Origin: Brevibacterium aurantiacum
Lineage (GTDB): Bacteria > Actinomycetota > Actinomycetes > Actinomycetales > Brevibacteriaceae
Length of the DNA stretch: 64,000 nucleotides
Assembly: GCF_007558825.1 (NCBI RefSeq)
Contig: NZ_VLTK01000008.1
Span: 1 to 64,000, forward strand
Reading direction: 5' to 3'
Made by a program: the position numbers and the translations under genes. Shown piece after piece: positions 8,618 to 16,997 of this stretch; position 1 is the stretch's first letter; each line of letters starts with the position of its first letter. The notes under the pieces are model-generated. The model worked only from the letters and a program-made list of their open reading frames with translations, had not been told where the DNA came from and did no database searches.

Positions 8618-9316
8618 ATGCGAACACGAACCATCATCGGCGGGCTCGGGACACTCGTTCTCACCGCGGCCCTCACCGTTGCCGCGCCACTGGCCGCCTC
8701 CGCCCACGTCACAATCGACCCCGGCCGAGCCGACGCCGGTGGTTGGACCTACCTCACGTTCAGAATGCCGACCGAATCCGATACGGCCGCGACTACGAAG
8801 CTCCAGATTCATCTGCCCGCCGACACTCCTCTCACCCATGTCTCCTATCAGCCGACGCCTGGATGGACGACACAGGTGACGGAGAAGACGCTCCCCGAAC
8901 CCGTCAATGTCGCTGGGAACACCGTCCCCGAGGCTCCCACCGAAATCACTTACACCGCCGCCGATGGCGGCGCGAAGCCCGGACAGGTGCAGACTTTCCT
9001 GGTCTCAGTAGGTCCGGTACCCGACACTGGCCATATCGTCATACCGGCCACACAAACCTACAGCGACGGCACTGTGGTCGAGTGGGAGGCGACCCCGGAG
9101 CAAATGACCGAGGACGACACCTTGTCTCCGGCGCCCGTACTGTGGATCAATGATCGCCCGCCGGAAGAACAGACCGAAGCCGCCGAGGCGGCACTGGGGC
9201 CCGAGCCGTCACCCTCAGTCACCCTCGGGCTGAGCCTCGCGGGTCTTGTCCTCGGCACAGCCGGCGCTGTACTCGGTGCACTTGCTTTCGCTCACAGCCG
9301 CAGGTCTGCAAAATGA
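8618..9316 (+). CDS. ycnI: YcnI-type copper-binding envelope protein
   Basis: A signal peptide (about residues 1-29, ending LAASA) exposes a mature N-terminal His (HVTIDPG), the residue that binds Cu(II) in YcnI/DUF1775 proteins. The beta-sandwich YcnI domain spans about residues 29-180 (GWTYLTFRMPTES, PTPGWTTQV). A Glu/Pro-rich linker and one C-terminal helix (about 200-225) with a basic tail anchor it outside the membrane. Its stop overlaps the CopC start (ATGA), so the two are co-translated. A role in copper delivery or tolerance is inferred from the family. Confidence 0.85.
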   Translation: MRTRTIIGGLGTLVLTAALTVAAPLAASAHVTIDPGRADAGGWTYLTFRMPTESDTAATTKLQIHLPADTPLTHVSYQPTPGWTTQVTEKTLPEPVNVAGNTVPEAPTEITYTAADGGAKPGQVQTFLVSVGPVPDTGHIVIPATQTYSDGTVVEWEATPEQMTEDDTLSPAPVLWINDRPPEEQTEAAEAALGPEPSPSVTLGLSLAGLVLGTAGAVLGALAFAHSRRSAK

Positions 9317-9909
9317 AGAGCCGAGAAATCGTCAAGGTACGACGCCGCTGGCGTTCCCTGGCAGCCACGGCACTTCTGTTCCTGTCAATACTGCTTGTGC
9401 CAGCCGGACCCGCGGCAGCGCACGACACACTGGTCTCCACAGATCCCGCTGCGGGTTCGGAGGTGGATGCGGCCGATGAGATCGACATGGTCTTCAACAA
9501 TGATCCACAGGGGTTGAAGGGCAGCAACGTCACCCAGGTGCGCGGACCCGACGGGAGGTATTACGAGACAGCCTGCCCGAACCTGTCCGGCAGGCATGTG
9601 ATCACGCCGGTGGGGCTCGGCGCTGCGGGAGAGTACTCGGTGACCTGGCGGGTGGTGTCCTCTGACGGACATCCGATCTCCGGCAGTTTTTCGTTCACCT
9701 CTACCGTTGCTGGTCCACGATCGGCCGGGGCGGACGCGCCCCAATGCGGTGAAGCTGAAGGTGCGGACCAGCCCTCCGAGGCACCGGCGAGTCGAGCGGA
9801 CTCGGGTGGCAATGGGCTGTGGTTGGGACTGGGTCTCGGTGCTGTGACGATCGTCGTGGTTGGTTTAGTCGTCGTTCTCATTCTGCGCAGGCCAGCGACC
9901 GAGGACTGA
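9313..9909 (+). CDS. copC: CopC/YobA-type copper-resistance protein, membrane anchored
   Basis: The signal peptide ends in GPAAA, giving a mature start at AHDTLVSTDPAAG or, one residue later, at the His itself. The N-terminal His and the later SSDGHPISGSF motif are the Cu(II) ligands of CopC (His1 and an Asp-Gly-His segment). The CopC domain spans residues 35-130. An acidic/Ser-rich linker and a C-terminal helix (about 165-190) anchor it. It overlaps the YcnI gene by 4 bp. The CopD membrane partner is not fused, unlike many actinobacterial homologues. Confidence 0.85.
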   Translation: MKSREIVKVRRRWRSLAATALLFLSILLVPAGPAAAHDTLVSTDPAAGSEVDAADEIDMVFNNDPQGLKGSNVTQVRGPDGRYYETACPNLSGRHVITPVGLGAAGEYSVTWRVVSSDGHPISGSFSFTSTVAGPRSAGADAPQCGEAEGADQPSEAPASRADSGGNGLWLGLGLGAVTIVVVGLVVVLILRRPATED

Positions 9910-9974
9910 TATGTAGAGATCTTTGTCAAGTGGGTAGCGTGAAGCAACGGGGAAGAGCACAGCCTCCAGCACGG

Positions 9975-10495
9975 AGAGGGTCTTAAATTAGGCGTCCACG
10001 CTGGTGTTTCTCCGCACCCGTGCACCTCGGAACACCATTTCTGCGCCCGGTCCCGTCGGGCTCTGATTGATGGTGCGCGTTTCTTGTGCGCGTCCGGCGA
10101 GTTCACGGCAATCCGTGCCTCTGTCCAGTTGCGGGCGTACACGATTGGCTTGACACCGAACTCTTAACGGTTGTCGTCGTTGAGTCCGACGTTCATTTCC
10201 GTGGGCGGCTTGGCTCCGCCGGGACAGACCAGCCGAGGCTCTCAGGGTCTCGTTGGCCCTCCTTATTCTGGCGAGCTCAGTCCGCAGCCGCCGGTCCCCT
10301 GCTTCTTGATGATCCGTCTCAGTCGGGGTGGCCTTGCCGGAATCCTTGTACTTACGCACCCGGATCCGTAGGGCTTATTTGTTCAGTCCGAGTTCGTTCG
10401 CGACATGGGCGATTGTCCTGTTCACAGTATCTGGATCAGCTTGGTCGTGGATGACGAGTTCAACGGCGTGGGCCTTGAGTTCATCGGAATGTTTC
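9975..10495 (-). pseudogene. Decayed IS3-family element (OrfA and OrfB start)
   Basis: Reading down from 10495, VKHSDELKAHAVELVIHD and VNRTIAHVANELGLNK are the helix-turn-helix of an IS3 OrfA. An in-frame TAA at 10375-10377 then breaks the expected GLNK-x-ALRIxVRKY, and the frame resumes with RKYKDSGK and ELARIRRANETLR. Further frame changes lead into an OrfB start (KPIVYARNW, AHKKRAPSIRARRD). The DDE catalytic part is absent. The palindrome GGGGACGTCCCC at 10565-10576 may lie near the element end. Confidence 0.7.
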
Positions 10496-10670
10496 ACTGA
10501 CGAATGAGAATTTTCCCTCCCCATTTCTCTGCTATTCGCGGTGCACTCCAATCGTCCATTTGACGGGGACGTCCCCTTACATGGAGTTGTCACTTGTGCG
10601 CTAAATCGACATGGTGTTTTTCGCGTTCAACTTCGTCTCCGTGAGTTTCTGGGTGCAACTACCTCAGCGG

Positions 10671-11849
10671 TCAGCGTCTGCCCAAGGATACGACCTCATC
10701 GGGAGGGGAAGTCTGACTGCCAAAGCGGAGAGGGTTCCAGCGAACGTGGTATTCGTCGTCCGGCTCGGAGGACTCTACGAGATCGGCGAGATACTCACCC
10801 ATGAACGCCGCGAACTTGAACCCTTCGCCGCAGTCGCCACATGCTAAAACTACCGTCGGATGGGTGCGGCCGGTGATGAAGTTGCCATCTGACGTGTCCG
10901 TCCATGTGCAGACCTGCGTGCCGACGATGTGTCGGGGGACGGTCGTGAGATCGCGACCTACTCTCGTAGCGATCGACCGAGTGCGGTCGTCATCCGACCT
11001 GCGGTCGAGGTCATTGCCGAGCGATCCGTTAACGAGAGAACGCAGCGGGTGGTCTGTGCCTGCCTTGTAAGCTCCGCTCCTATCGGGCATGGCGTAGAGG
11101 CCTGGACCGTTGCCGACAGCGCAATCGACGATGGAAGGCAGCGGAATCGGCATTTTCCCTGGTGTTTCAGGAGCGAAGTAGACAACTTGTTCTATATAAG
11201 CTCGCAGTGGGAGTTCAAAATCCAAGCCCGGCAGAAGATCCTTGGTTCCTGGACCGGCTGCCAGCAGCAACTGGTCTGCCGTGAAACGCCGACCATTGTC
11301 GGTGGAAACGGTCACTGACGAGGACCGTGGATCTATCGCGGTCACTCGGGTATGCGGTTCGAAGACACCACCAGCTGCCAGGAATGCACGTAGACAGCCG
11401 TTGAGGAGCTGGTCTGCGAAGACCACGCCGGCCTCGTCGACATAGAGCGCGTTGCGCCCGTCCGGGATCAGCCCGGGGAAGAAGTCGCTGACAGCACTTG
11501 CCTCCACGTAGGTATATGGTTGGTCAACGGTTTCGAGAGCCTGCATTGTGTTCTCCAGCGCGAGGTTGTCGCGCCAGAGTAGGCCGGTGTGCTCGAAGAT
11601 CTTCCTTCCGACGCGTTGCTCGAGGCGTTCGAGAGTCGGCAGTGTTTGCATGATCGCTCTCATTCGCCACGCGTGTGTGTCGACGAGCCGCCACAGGCGG
11701 GTCGTGCCCCCGTTTGAGGCGTAGGGGCTGTTTGGTTCGAATCTATCGATCAGCGTTACATGGTGACCGAGATCCTGCAGGCGGAGGGCGGCGGGTAGTC
11801 CCCACGCGCCGGCTCCTACTACGAGTACAGTGGTACCTGAATTCGGCAT
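10671..11849 (-). CDS. FAD-dependent amine/amino-acid oxidase (DAO, sarcosine-oxidase-like)
   Basis: 392 aa, the normal size for monomeric sarcosine / N-methyltryptophan oxidases. The N-terminus has the FAD dinucleotide motif VVGAGAWGLPAALRL followed by an acidic end of strand 2 (LIDRF). Residues 45-60 (SNGGTTRLWR) resemble the S-x-x-x-R-x-x-R flavin-contact region. Near the C-terminus, GRTHPTVVLACGDCGEGFKF corresponds to the conserved end of the FAD domain, and its Cys residues may include the covalent flavin site, which I cannot prove. AGGAG precedes the ATG. It lies downstream of a YkvI-type transporter on the same strand (43-bp gap), suggesting uptake and oxidation of the same amine or amino acid. 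Substrate is unknown. Confidence 0.8.
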   Translation of the reverse strand: MPNSGTTVLVVGAGAWGLPAALRLQDLGHHVTLIDRFEPNSPYASNGGTTRLWRLVDTHAWRMRAIMQTLPTLERLEQRVGRKIFEHTGLLWRDNLALENTMQALETVDQPYTYVEASAVSDFFPGLIPDGRNALYVDEAGVVFADQLLNGCLRAFLAAGGVFEPHTRVTAIDPRSSSVTVSTDNGRRFTADQLLLAAGPGTKDLLPGLDFELPLRAYIEQVVYFAPETPGKMPIPLPSIVDCAVGNGPGLYAMPDRSGAYKAGTDHPLRSLVNGSLGNDLDRRSDDDRTRSIATRVGRDLTTVPRHIVGTQVCTWTDTSDGNFITGRTHPTVVLACGDCGEGFKFAAFMGEYLADLVESSEPDDEYHVRWNPLRFGSQTSPPDEVVSLGRR

Positions 11850-11892
11850 TCTCTTTATCTCCTGTTTCTTACTGGTAGCGAAATATGCTCAG

Positions 11893-12990
11893 TCAGCCCG
11901 CGTATGACTCGCGCCGGCGAGTACGGGTCGCGACACTGCGGCGGATGACTTTGGCGATGACGAAGAACACGAACACGAATCCGACATAGCCGTTGATGAC
12001 GTAGATATAGTTCATTAGCTCATCGAAAGGAAGCAATGAGGCACAAAGCGCACCGAGTGATGCGGCAGCTAGGAGGGCAATCGGACTGCGTGGGGAGTTT
12101 TCGGGGACGAGTCTGCTTGTTGACAGAGACAACAACGGCACAGCTGTGCTGAAGATTGCTAGGCACATCAGCACGGCGTACACGCCGCCGAATGCGCCGT
12201 TGATGTGTGAAGCGAGAGCGAGAATCGGGACTTGGCTGTCAGCGATGAGCTGAACATTCATAATCAGGGCAATCGAAATGACCATGGTAACAACCGCAAG
12301 TGTGATTTCTCCGAGCGCCTGCCCAGCGACTGCTACCCGTGGATTGGTCAAGGTCTGACTGTACTTGGCCACGAACGGAGCTGCCCAGAACAAGGCGAAT
12401 CCGAGGTAATTGATGCCCGAAGTGAACCAGGACTCCGACGCCGCGAGGACATCGCTGCTCGCCATAATTTTCGTGCCCTCAGTAAAGGAAGTGTCGCTGG
12501 TGACAATGCTGAAGGTGCAAACAGCGAGCATCATGATAATGAGGATCCCGCCGAACTTTGACAGCAGGGATGCGATTCGGAAAAATCCGATGACGGCGAC
12601 GAGGGCGGCGAGTCCAGCAGTCAGCCAAGCGCCGAGCGTTACGGGAACGCCGAAATGCTGGTGCAGAGTAGCGCCAGATGCCGAAACCATCACCACGAAA
12701 GATGAGTAGACGAAAATGTGGGCGAATACGTCGTAGAAGGACCCGACTACTTTGCCGCAGTAGTATTTGTAGATTCCGTCTTGAGTCGGGAACTTCTCTC
12801 GTTGGCCTGTCCGCATGAACTCCGGCGTGATGAACACTGCGGCGACGAGGTAGATGGCGACAGTTCCGAACAAGCCCCACCCGTGTGAAGCGAAGTACTG
12901 GAGAATCTCCTGTCCGGATGTGTAACCGGCTCCGATGACAAAACCGAGGAATGCTCCGGCGATGCCGAATGCTTGGACGATTGCTTTCAT
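11893..12990 (-). CDS. ykvI: YkvI-family membrane transporter, 365 aa
   Basis: Roughly ten hydrophobic helices run from residue 5 to 355. The first contains the broken-helix pattern GFVIGAGYTSGQEILQYF, characteristic of LeuT-fold transporters and of YkvI. The start is ATG at 12990 (MKAIVQAFGIAG); the longer frame upstream is out of context and lies antisense to the divergent regulator. It is probably co-transcribed with the amine oxidase behind it, supporting a role as the substrate symporter. YkvI proteins are poorly characterised, so the cargo is inferred only from context. Confidence 0.75.
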   Translation of the reverse strand: MKAIVQAFGIAGAFLGFVIGAGYTSGQEILQYFASHGWGLFGTVAIYLVAAVFITPEFMRTGQREKFPTQDGIYKYYCGKVVGSFYDVFAHIFVYSSFVVMVSASGATLHQHFGVPVTLGAWLTAGLAALVAVIGFFRIASLLSKFGGILIIMMLAVCTFSIVTSDTSFTEGTKIMASSDVLAASESWFTSGINYLGFALFWAAPFVAKYSQTLTNPRVAVAGQALGEITLAVVTMVISIALIMNVQLIADSQVPILALASHINGAFGGVYAVLMCLAIFSTAVPLLSLSTSRLVPENSPRSPIALLAAASLGALCASLLPFDELMNYIYVINGYVGFVFVFFVIAKVIRRSVATRTRRRESYAG

Positions 12991-13086
12991 CGCAATGAAC
13001 CACCTTGTTCGTAGTCGCGTCTGTCCGGGTCGTTGAGGCTCGGAAGCCAGGGGGTAAACACTAGCCGGATTCAGCGTAACGCAACG

Positions 13087-13112
13087 TGTACAGGTTGTCG
13101 ATGTTTGTATAC
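13087..13112. promoter_or_regulatory. Operator candidate between transporter and XRE/cupin regulator
   Basis: Two 6-bp palindromes, TGTACA (13087-13092) and GTATAC (13107-13112), sit 20 bp apart, two helical turns, in the divergent intergenic region. TATACT at 13108-13113 could be a -10 box for the regulator. This fits a dimeric XRE repressor site but is only a candidate. Confidence 0.3.
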
Positions 13113-13222
13113 TACGAGGCCGGTCGGGAGGTCTTCGGCGAGGGTGCATAGCTAAAGCTGTGCTGGACCACTTTGATACGCTGGCGAAACTCAGCGCTGC
13201 GCTGGACGACCGAGAGGGATTG

Positions 13223-13807
13223 ATGCTTGGAGAAGTTGAAGAAGTGAACTCCACTTTTCGAAGTCGCTTGCGGACGCTGCGGCTCTTACGAGATTTCACA
13301 GTAAGAAGTCTCGGCAGTCGTGCCGGCGTCAGTGCTTCGTTGGTGAGCAATATCGAGAATGGGCGTTCGAACCCTTCGGTGGCCACTATCTCGAAGATCT
13401 GTGACGCTCTAGGTGTGGAGGTTGCCGATCTCTTCTCGTCGAGGAAAATTGAACTGACCCCGCAGGTCCCTGCGGACAGGGAAGTGCTCGTCACTGAGGG
13501 CGGAGTCCGGAAATCGGTACTCTTGCGAGAGAGCGATAGAGGAGTCAGTCTTTATCAGGTCAGTATGCCACCGGGCTCAGAGACAGGAACTTTGTCGAAT
13601 CCTTCAGGAACGCTCGATCTCATCACGATGATCGAAGGTCGTGTTATCGTCGAATTCGGCGAAGCGCGTGTGAAACTCGAGTCAGGTGATGTGCTTCGCT
13701 TCTTTTCAAACACCGCCCACTCCATCTCCAATGAGACTGCGGAGGAGGCGGTCTTCCACTGGCTGGTGCTCGATGCCAAGTCCCGATCGAAAACGGCGCA
13801 AGTGTGA
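13223..13807 (+). CDS. XRE-family regulator with C-terminal cupin domain
   Basis: 194 aa. The N-terminal helix-turn-helix lies at about residues 15-68 (LRLLRDFTVRSLGSRAGVSA, NGRSNPSVATISKICDALGV). A C-terminal cupin (about 110-185, with GTLDLITMIEGRVIVEFGE, LESGDVLRF and NTAHSISNE) probably senses a small ligand. The architecture is that of PuuR and related regulators of amine or amino-acid metabolism. I chose ATG 13223 because AGAGGGA lies just upstream; a GTG at 13160 would add 21 residues. It is divergent from the YkvI and amine-oxidase genes, its probable targets. Confidence 0.8.
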   Translation: MLGEVEEVNSTFRSRLRTLRLLRDFTVRSLGSRAGVSASLVSNIENGRSNPSVATISKICDALGVEVADLFSSRKIELTPQVPADREVLVTEGGVRKSVLLRESDRGVSLYQVSMPPGSETGTLSNPSGTLDLITMIEGRVIVEFGEARVKLESGDVLRFFSNTAHSISNETAEEAVFHWLVLDAKSRSKTAQV

Positions 13808-14298
13808 TAGGACGACACTGGACGGCGCGGATAGTTATCGGTGTGTGCCAGCTGTCCGGTTTTGCGGCACACTGGGATCGTGGGCGCGGGTCGGTCATGT
13901 ACGCACTGGATTGGAGTATGTGCACTTCAACATTGAGAGCGAGGTTGCGGAATGTTTCGGGCCGGGCCTTGTAGGTGCGCGTAGCAGCCATTGATCGATT
14001 CCGTCGGTTGGGTGGAGGTCCCTGGTCTGGTCGCGAAGGTTGTCTCGCTGCTCGGCATCGTGTTCGTGCTCGGCTTTCGCAACGCCTCACTGAGCTGGAT
14101 CGGTGTCCTCATGACTCTAGCCGCGTGTTTCGCCTCCTAATTCCTGGTCTCCTCGGTTCACGCGATCAAGCTGCCACCGATCGCCTTTACCGGACTCGGC
14201 GTGGGGAAAGGACGACGGGAACAGTGCTTTGCTCGGTAAGGTCGAAGAAGAAGTCCAGCGGGTACGCACCGAGCTCATTCAGCCGCTCACCGCCTCGG
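13808..14298. other. Gene remnant of a membrane protein
   Basis: No intact gene. From about 13991 to 14140 a plus-strand frame reads IDSVGWVEVPGLVAKV and LLGIVFVLGFRNASLSWIGV, coding-like and hydrophobic, and stops with TAA at 14138. The same frame continues for about 20 plausible codons (FLVSSVHAIKLPPIAFTGLG). It is the tail of an unidentified membrane protein, apparently truncated before the IS5-type element arrived. Confidence 0.35.
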
Positions 14299-15216
14299 GC
14301 GTGTCTCGCAAATGGAATCGAGTAACTCGGGAATCCTTGATACGTGACACGTTCGAACTCCTCACCAACGATCAATAGGACCTCATCGCCGACTTCCTCC
14401 CAGGCCCCACCGGCAAAAAGGGCCGCCCGTTCGCCGATGCCAGAAAAATGATCGAGGGCATCATCTACCGCTACTGCTGCGGCATCGCCTGGCGCGATAT
14501 CTCCGAAACGTTCGGCCCCTGGCAGACCGTGTGGCGCTGGCATGCCCGCATGGCCTGTGAAGGCACGTGGGACCTGATTCAAACCCGCCTCCATGACCAT
14601 GCCGAACAGGCCGGCCTCCTCGATTGGAATGTTTCGGTCGACCCCACAATCGCTCGGGCCCACCAGCACGCCACCAATGTCACCCGCCTAAAAAAGGGCT
14701 TGTCGAATTACAAGAATCTGCTCATCGAGCCGCTTGATCACGCAGTGGGCCGGTCCAGGGGCGGCCTGTCGACGAAGATCCATCAGCTCGTCGACGGGCA
14801 GGGTCTGCCCGTCGTGACGATCTGCACGGCTGGGCAAGATGGCGACTCGCCGTTGTTGATTCCCCTGATGGAACAGGTAAAGGTCGGGCGACGCACCCGC
14901 CCCGATGCGGCACGCGGCGACAAAGCATATTCATTGCGAGCAATCCGCACCTATCTGCGCAAACGACGCATTGAAGCGGTCATTCCTGAACCTCGGGATC
15001 AGCAAGGACACCGAAAGCGTCGCGGGTCAACGGGTGGGCGTCCGCCGAAGTTCGGTGCCGAGAAGTATCGCGGACGCAACGTCGTCGAGCGTGGCTACAG
15101 TTGATTGAAGCAATGGCGCGGGTTAGCCACTCGGTACGACAAGCTCGCGATTATCTATCGCCCCGCGGTTTTCCTCAATGGCGTCGTCGCGTGGTTGAAG
15201 CATTTACGAGACACGC
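14299..15216 (+). mobile_element. IS5-family element with 16-bp terminal repeats
   Basis: The left end GCGTGTCTCGCAAATG (14299-14314) matches the reverse complement of the right end at 15201-15216 (GCGTGTCTCGTAAATG) in 15 of 16 bases. Length is about 0.92 kb. It encloses one transposase frame with two nonsense codons, so it is probably immobile unless helped in trans. No clear target duplication is visible. Confidence 0.75.
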
Positions 15217-15221
15217 TGTGA
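14337..15221 (+). pseudogene. IS5-family transposase with two in-frame stops
   Basis: The frame reads FELLTNDQ, then TAG at 14376-14378, then DLIADFLPGPTGKKGRPF, a position where the family has Trp (DEQWELIA). It continues as a good IS5/DDE transposase (GIIYRYCCGIAWRD, FGPWQTVWRWHARM; D at NVSVDPTIARAHQHA; GDKAYSLRAIR; VIPEPRDQ). It stops again at TGA 15102-15104 (ERGYS, stop, LKQWRGLATRYDKLA), where the family has Arg (FNRLKQWRG). The frame ends at 15219-15221, overlapping the right repeat. Some IS5 subgroups use a programmed frameshift, but these are plain nonsense codons. Confidence 0.85.
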
Positions 15222-15517
15222 GTCTTGGGGTGGCTGGTCTGGGACCGGCTGACGAGGATAGGAGTTGGTCGCTTCACTCCGGTCGTGACTCAAGACACGC
15301 TCAGCCCCCTCCTTCGGGGGTGGCCTGCTAGGGATCTGTCCGTTCGGGGTGAGGCAGCCGACACCGTCCTGGCCCACCTCGGTGACTTGATCAGAAGGCT
15401 GTCCGCTCCCTCGAGCGTGACTCATCACAGTGATGCCCCGAAGTGACTCCTACCCAGACCGGTGTCGGCCGCCAGCGGCCGGACCATTGCCCCTGAGTAG
15501 GAAGGACCCGAACCGCT
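15217..15517 (+). ncRNA. Candidate IS110 bridge-RNA region
   Basis: This 300-nt non-coding stretch directly upstream of an intact IS110 transposase contains several strong hairpins: CCCCC/GGGGG at 15305-15320, CATCAC-a-GTGATG at 15423-15435, and CGGCCG-ccag-CGGCCG at 15466-15481. IS110-group elements (such as IS621) are known to encode a structured bridge RNA in the 5' non-coding end that specifies target and donor DNA. Position and structure fit; the guide loops were not verified. Confidence 0.4.
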
Positions 15518-16585
15518 ATGACTATCGTCGCGCATACTCACCCATTCGTCATCGGCGTCGACACCCACGCCCGCAACCACGCCCTCGCAGTGTTGACTGC
15601 CACTGGAGAAATCATCGACACTGCCCAATTCCCCACCACGACAGCCGGAATGGCTCGCGCGATCTCCTGGGCTGCCCGCCGTACCGGCGGCGATCTGACC
15701 GCGCTCTGGGTCATCGAAGGCGTTGCCTCCTACGGTGCTGGCTTTGCAGCTGTTGCCAGTCGGGTCGGCTACGAGGTCGTAGAGGCAGCCCGGATGAACG
15801 CGCGGGCCAACCGAGGGGTGGGGAAGTCGGATCCTTTGGACGCTCACCGCATCGCTGCCGCAGTCCTTCCCCTGGAAACCACCCAGCTTCGTCAACCGCG
15901 CCTAGCCGAAGGAGTGCGGTCGGCATTGCAGGTCCTCGTGACGGCTCGTGATCACATGACTGCCGAGCGCACCGCGACAGTCAACGCGCTGATCGCGCTA
16001 TTGCGCGTCGTCGACCTGGGCATCGATGCCCGCCGACCCTTGACCCGCGTGCAGGTCGGGATGGTGGCCCGTTGGCGATCCCGCGACGAAGACCTCGGCA
16101 CTGCAACAGCCAGGACCGAGGCCATCCGGATGGCAAAACGGGTAGTCGAACTAGACGAGCAGATCGCGGCCAACAGTGTTCGGATGGATGAACTCGTCCA
16201 GGCCAGCCAGGCAGCGCCACTGCTCGAGAAGACCGGCATCGGAACCGTGACTGCTGCCATCTGCCTGACTGCTTGGTCACATCACGGTCGGGTGCGCTCT
16301 GAAGCGGCATTCGCCGCTCTGGCAGGCGTGAACCCCATCCCTGCGTCCTCAGGAAATACCGTCCGCCACCGGCTCAACCGCGGTGGTGATAGACGTCTGA
16401 ACCGAGCCCTGCACATCGCCGCCCTCACTCGCATGACGCACCACCCGGAAACCCGGGCCTACGTTGAGAAACGACAAGCCGAGGGCCGCACCACCAAGGA
16501 GATCCGCCGCTGTTTGAAACGCTACCTCGCGCGCCAGATCTATCGGATACTCAACGCCACCGAGACACCTATCAGCCTCATTTGA
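15518..16585 (+). CDS. IS110-family transposase (DEDD recombinase), full length
   Basis: 355 aa. The N-terminal RuvC-like domain keeps its acidic residues: D in VIGVDTHARNHALAVL, E in LWVIEGVASYGAG, and the pair in GKSDPLDAHRIAAAV. The C-terminal Transposase_20 domain includes LLEKTGIGTVTAAICL and FAALAGVNPIPASSGNTV, where Ser-Ser-Gly holds the proposed serine nucleophile, and RHRLNRGGDRRLNRALH. AAGGA precedes the ATG. Both domains are intact, so this copy looks active. Fragments of related IS110 transposases occur at 38.6, 49.1, 50.1 and 54.8 kb. Its right end falls near 16600, inside a truncated IS701-like gene. Confidence 0.9.
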   Translation: MTIVAHTHPFVIGVDTHARNHALAVLTATGEIIDTAQFPTTTAGMARAISWAARRTGGDLTALWVIEGVASYGAGFAAVASRVGYEVVEAARMNARANRGVGKSDPLDAHRIAAAVLPLETTQLRQPRLAEGVRSALQVLVTARDHMTAERTATVNALIALLRVVDLGIDARRPLTRVQVGMVARWRSRDEDLGTATARTEAIRMAKRVVELDEQIAANSVRMDELVQASQAAPLLEKTGIGTVTAAICLTAWSHHGRVRSEAAFAALAGVNPIPASSGNTVRHRLNRGGDRRLNRALHIAALTRMTHHPETRAYVEKRQAEGRTTKEIRRCLKRYLARQIYRILNATETPISLI

Positions 16586-16602
16586 CAAACATAGAAGGAT
16601 CC

Positions 16603-16875
16603 CTAGGCCTCCGGACTGATAACCTCCACCGCCCTCGCTGCGAGCCTGCGCTCGACCGGCCGCAGCGAGGAGGACACGAACTGCTGCAACTGCTGGTGAT
16701 CGATCCCGATCCGGTCACCCATGGGTTGCATCGATTTCCAGCGCCTGTCAAGCGTCAACCCTCTCAGGTACAGACCACCCTTATCGCGCTGGTCCCGACG
16801 CGGAAGCGACGCGAACACGTCACCGACATACCCGTCCAGCTCAGCCCACACCCGCTTGATCCCGCGCTTATCCAC
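16603..16875 (-). pseudogene. N-terminal fragment of an IS701-like transposase
   Basis: The 90-codon frame (ELDGYVGDVFASLPRRDQR, GLYLRGLTLDRRWKSMQPM, QLQQFVSSS) matches the conserved start of IS701-type DDE transposases, where the protein should continue for a further 300 residues. It is cut at about 16603, right where the IS110 element ends, so the IS110 insertion or a linked deletion probably removed the rest. Confidence 0.75.
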
Positions 16876-16955
16876 ACCGGCACGTCAACAACAACGCGAA
16901 CCCGCTAACGGGAACAACACACGCGAACCTAACCAAGTACTACTAGGTGGACGAG

Positions 16956-16988
16956 ATGGGCCGATTCTGTTCGCCAGAATCGGCCCAT
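16956..16988. terminator. Strong 14-bp hairpin terminator
   Basis: ATGGGCCGATTCTG (16956-16969) and CAGAATCGGCCCAT (16975-16988) are exact reverse complements with a TTCGC loop. It lies 10 bp beyond the stop of the AraC-type gene on the minus strand and probably ends that transcript. Confidence 0.75.
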
Positions 16989-16997
16989 TCCCACCAC

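Noticed and set aside
10565-10576. Palindrome GGGGACGTCCCC as an operator
   Set aside because: It stands beside a decayed IS3 relic with no gene start nearby; more likely part of the element end than a regulatory site.
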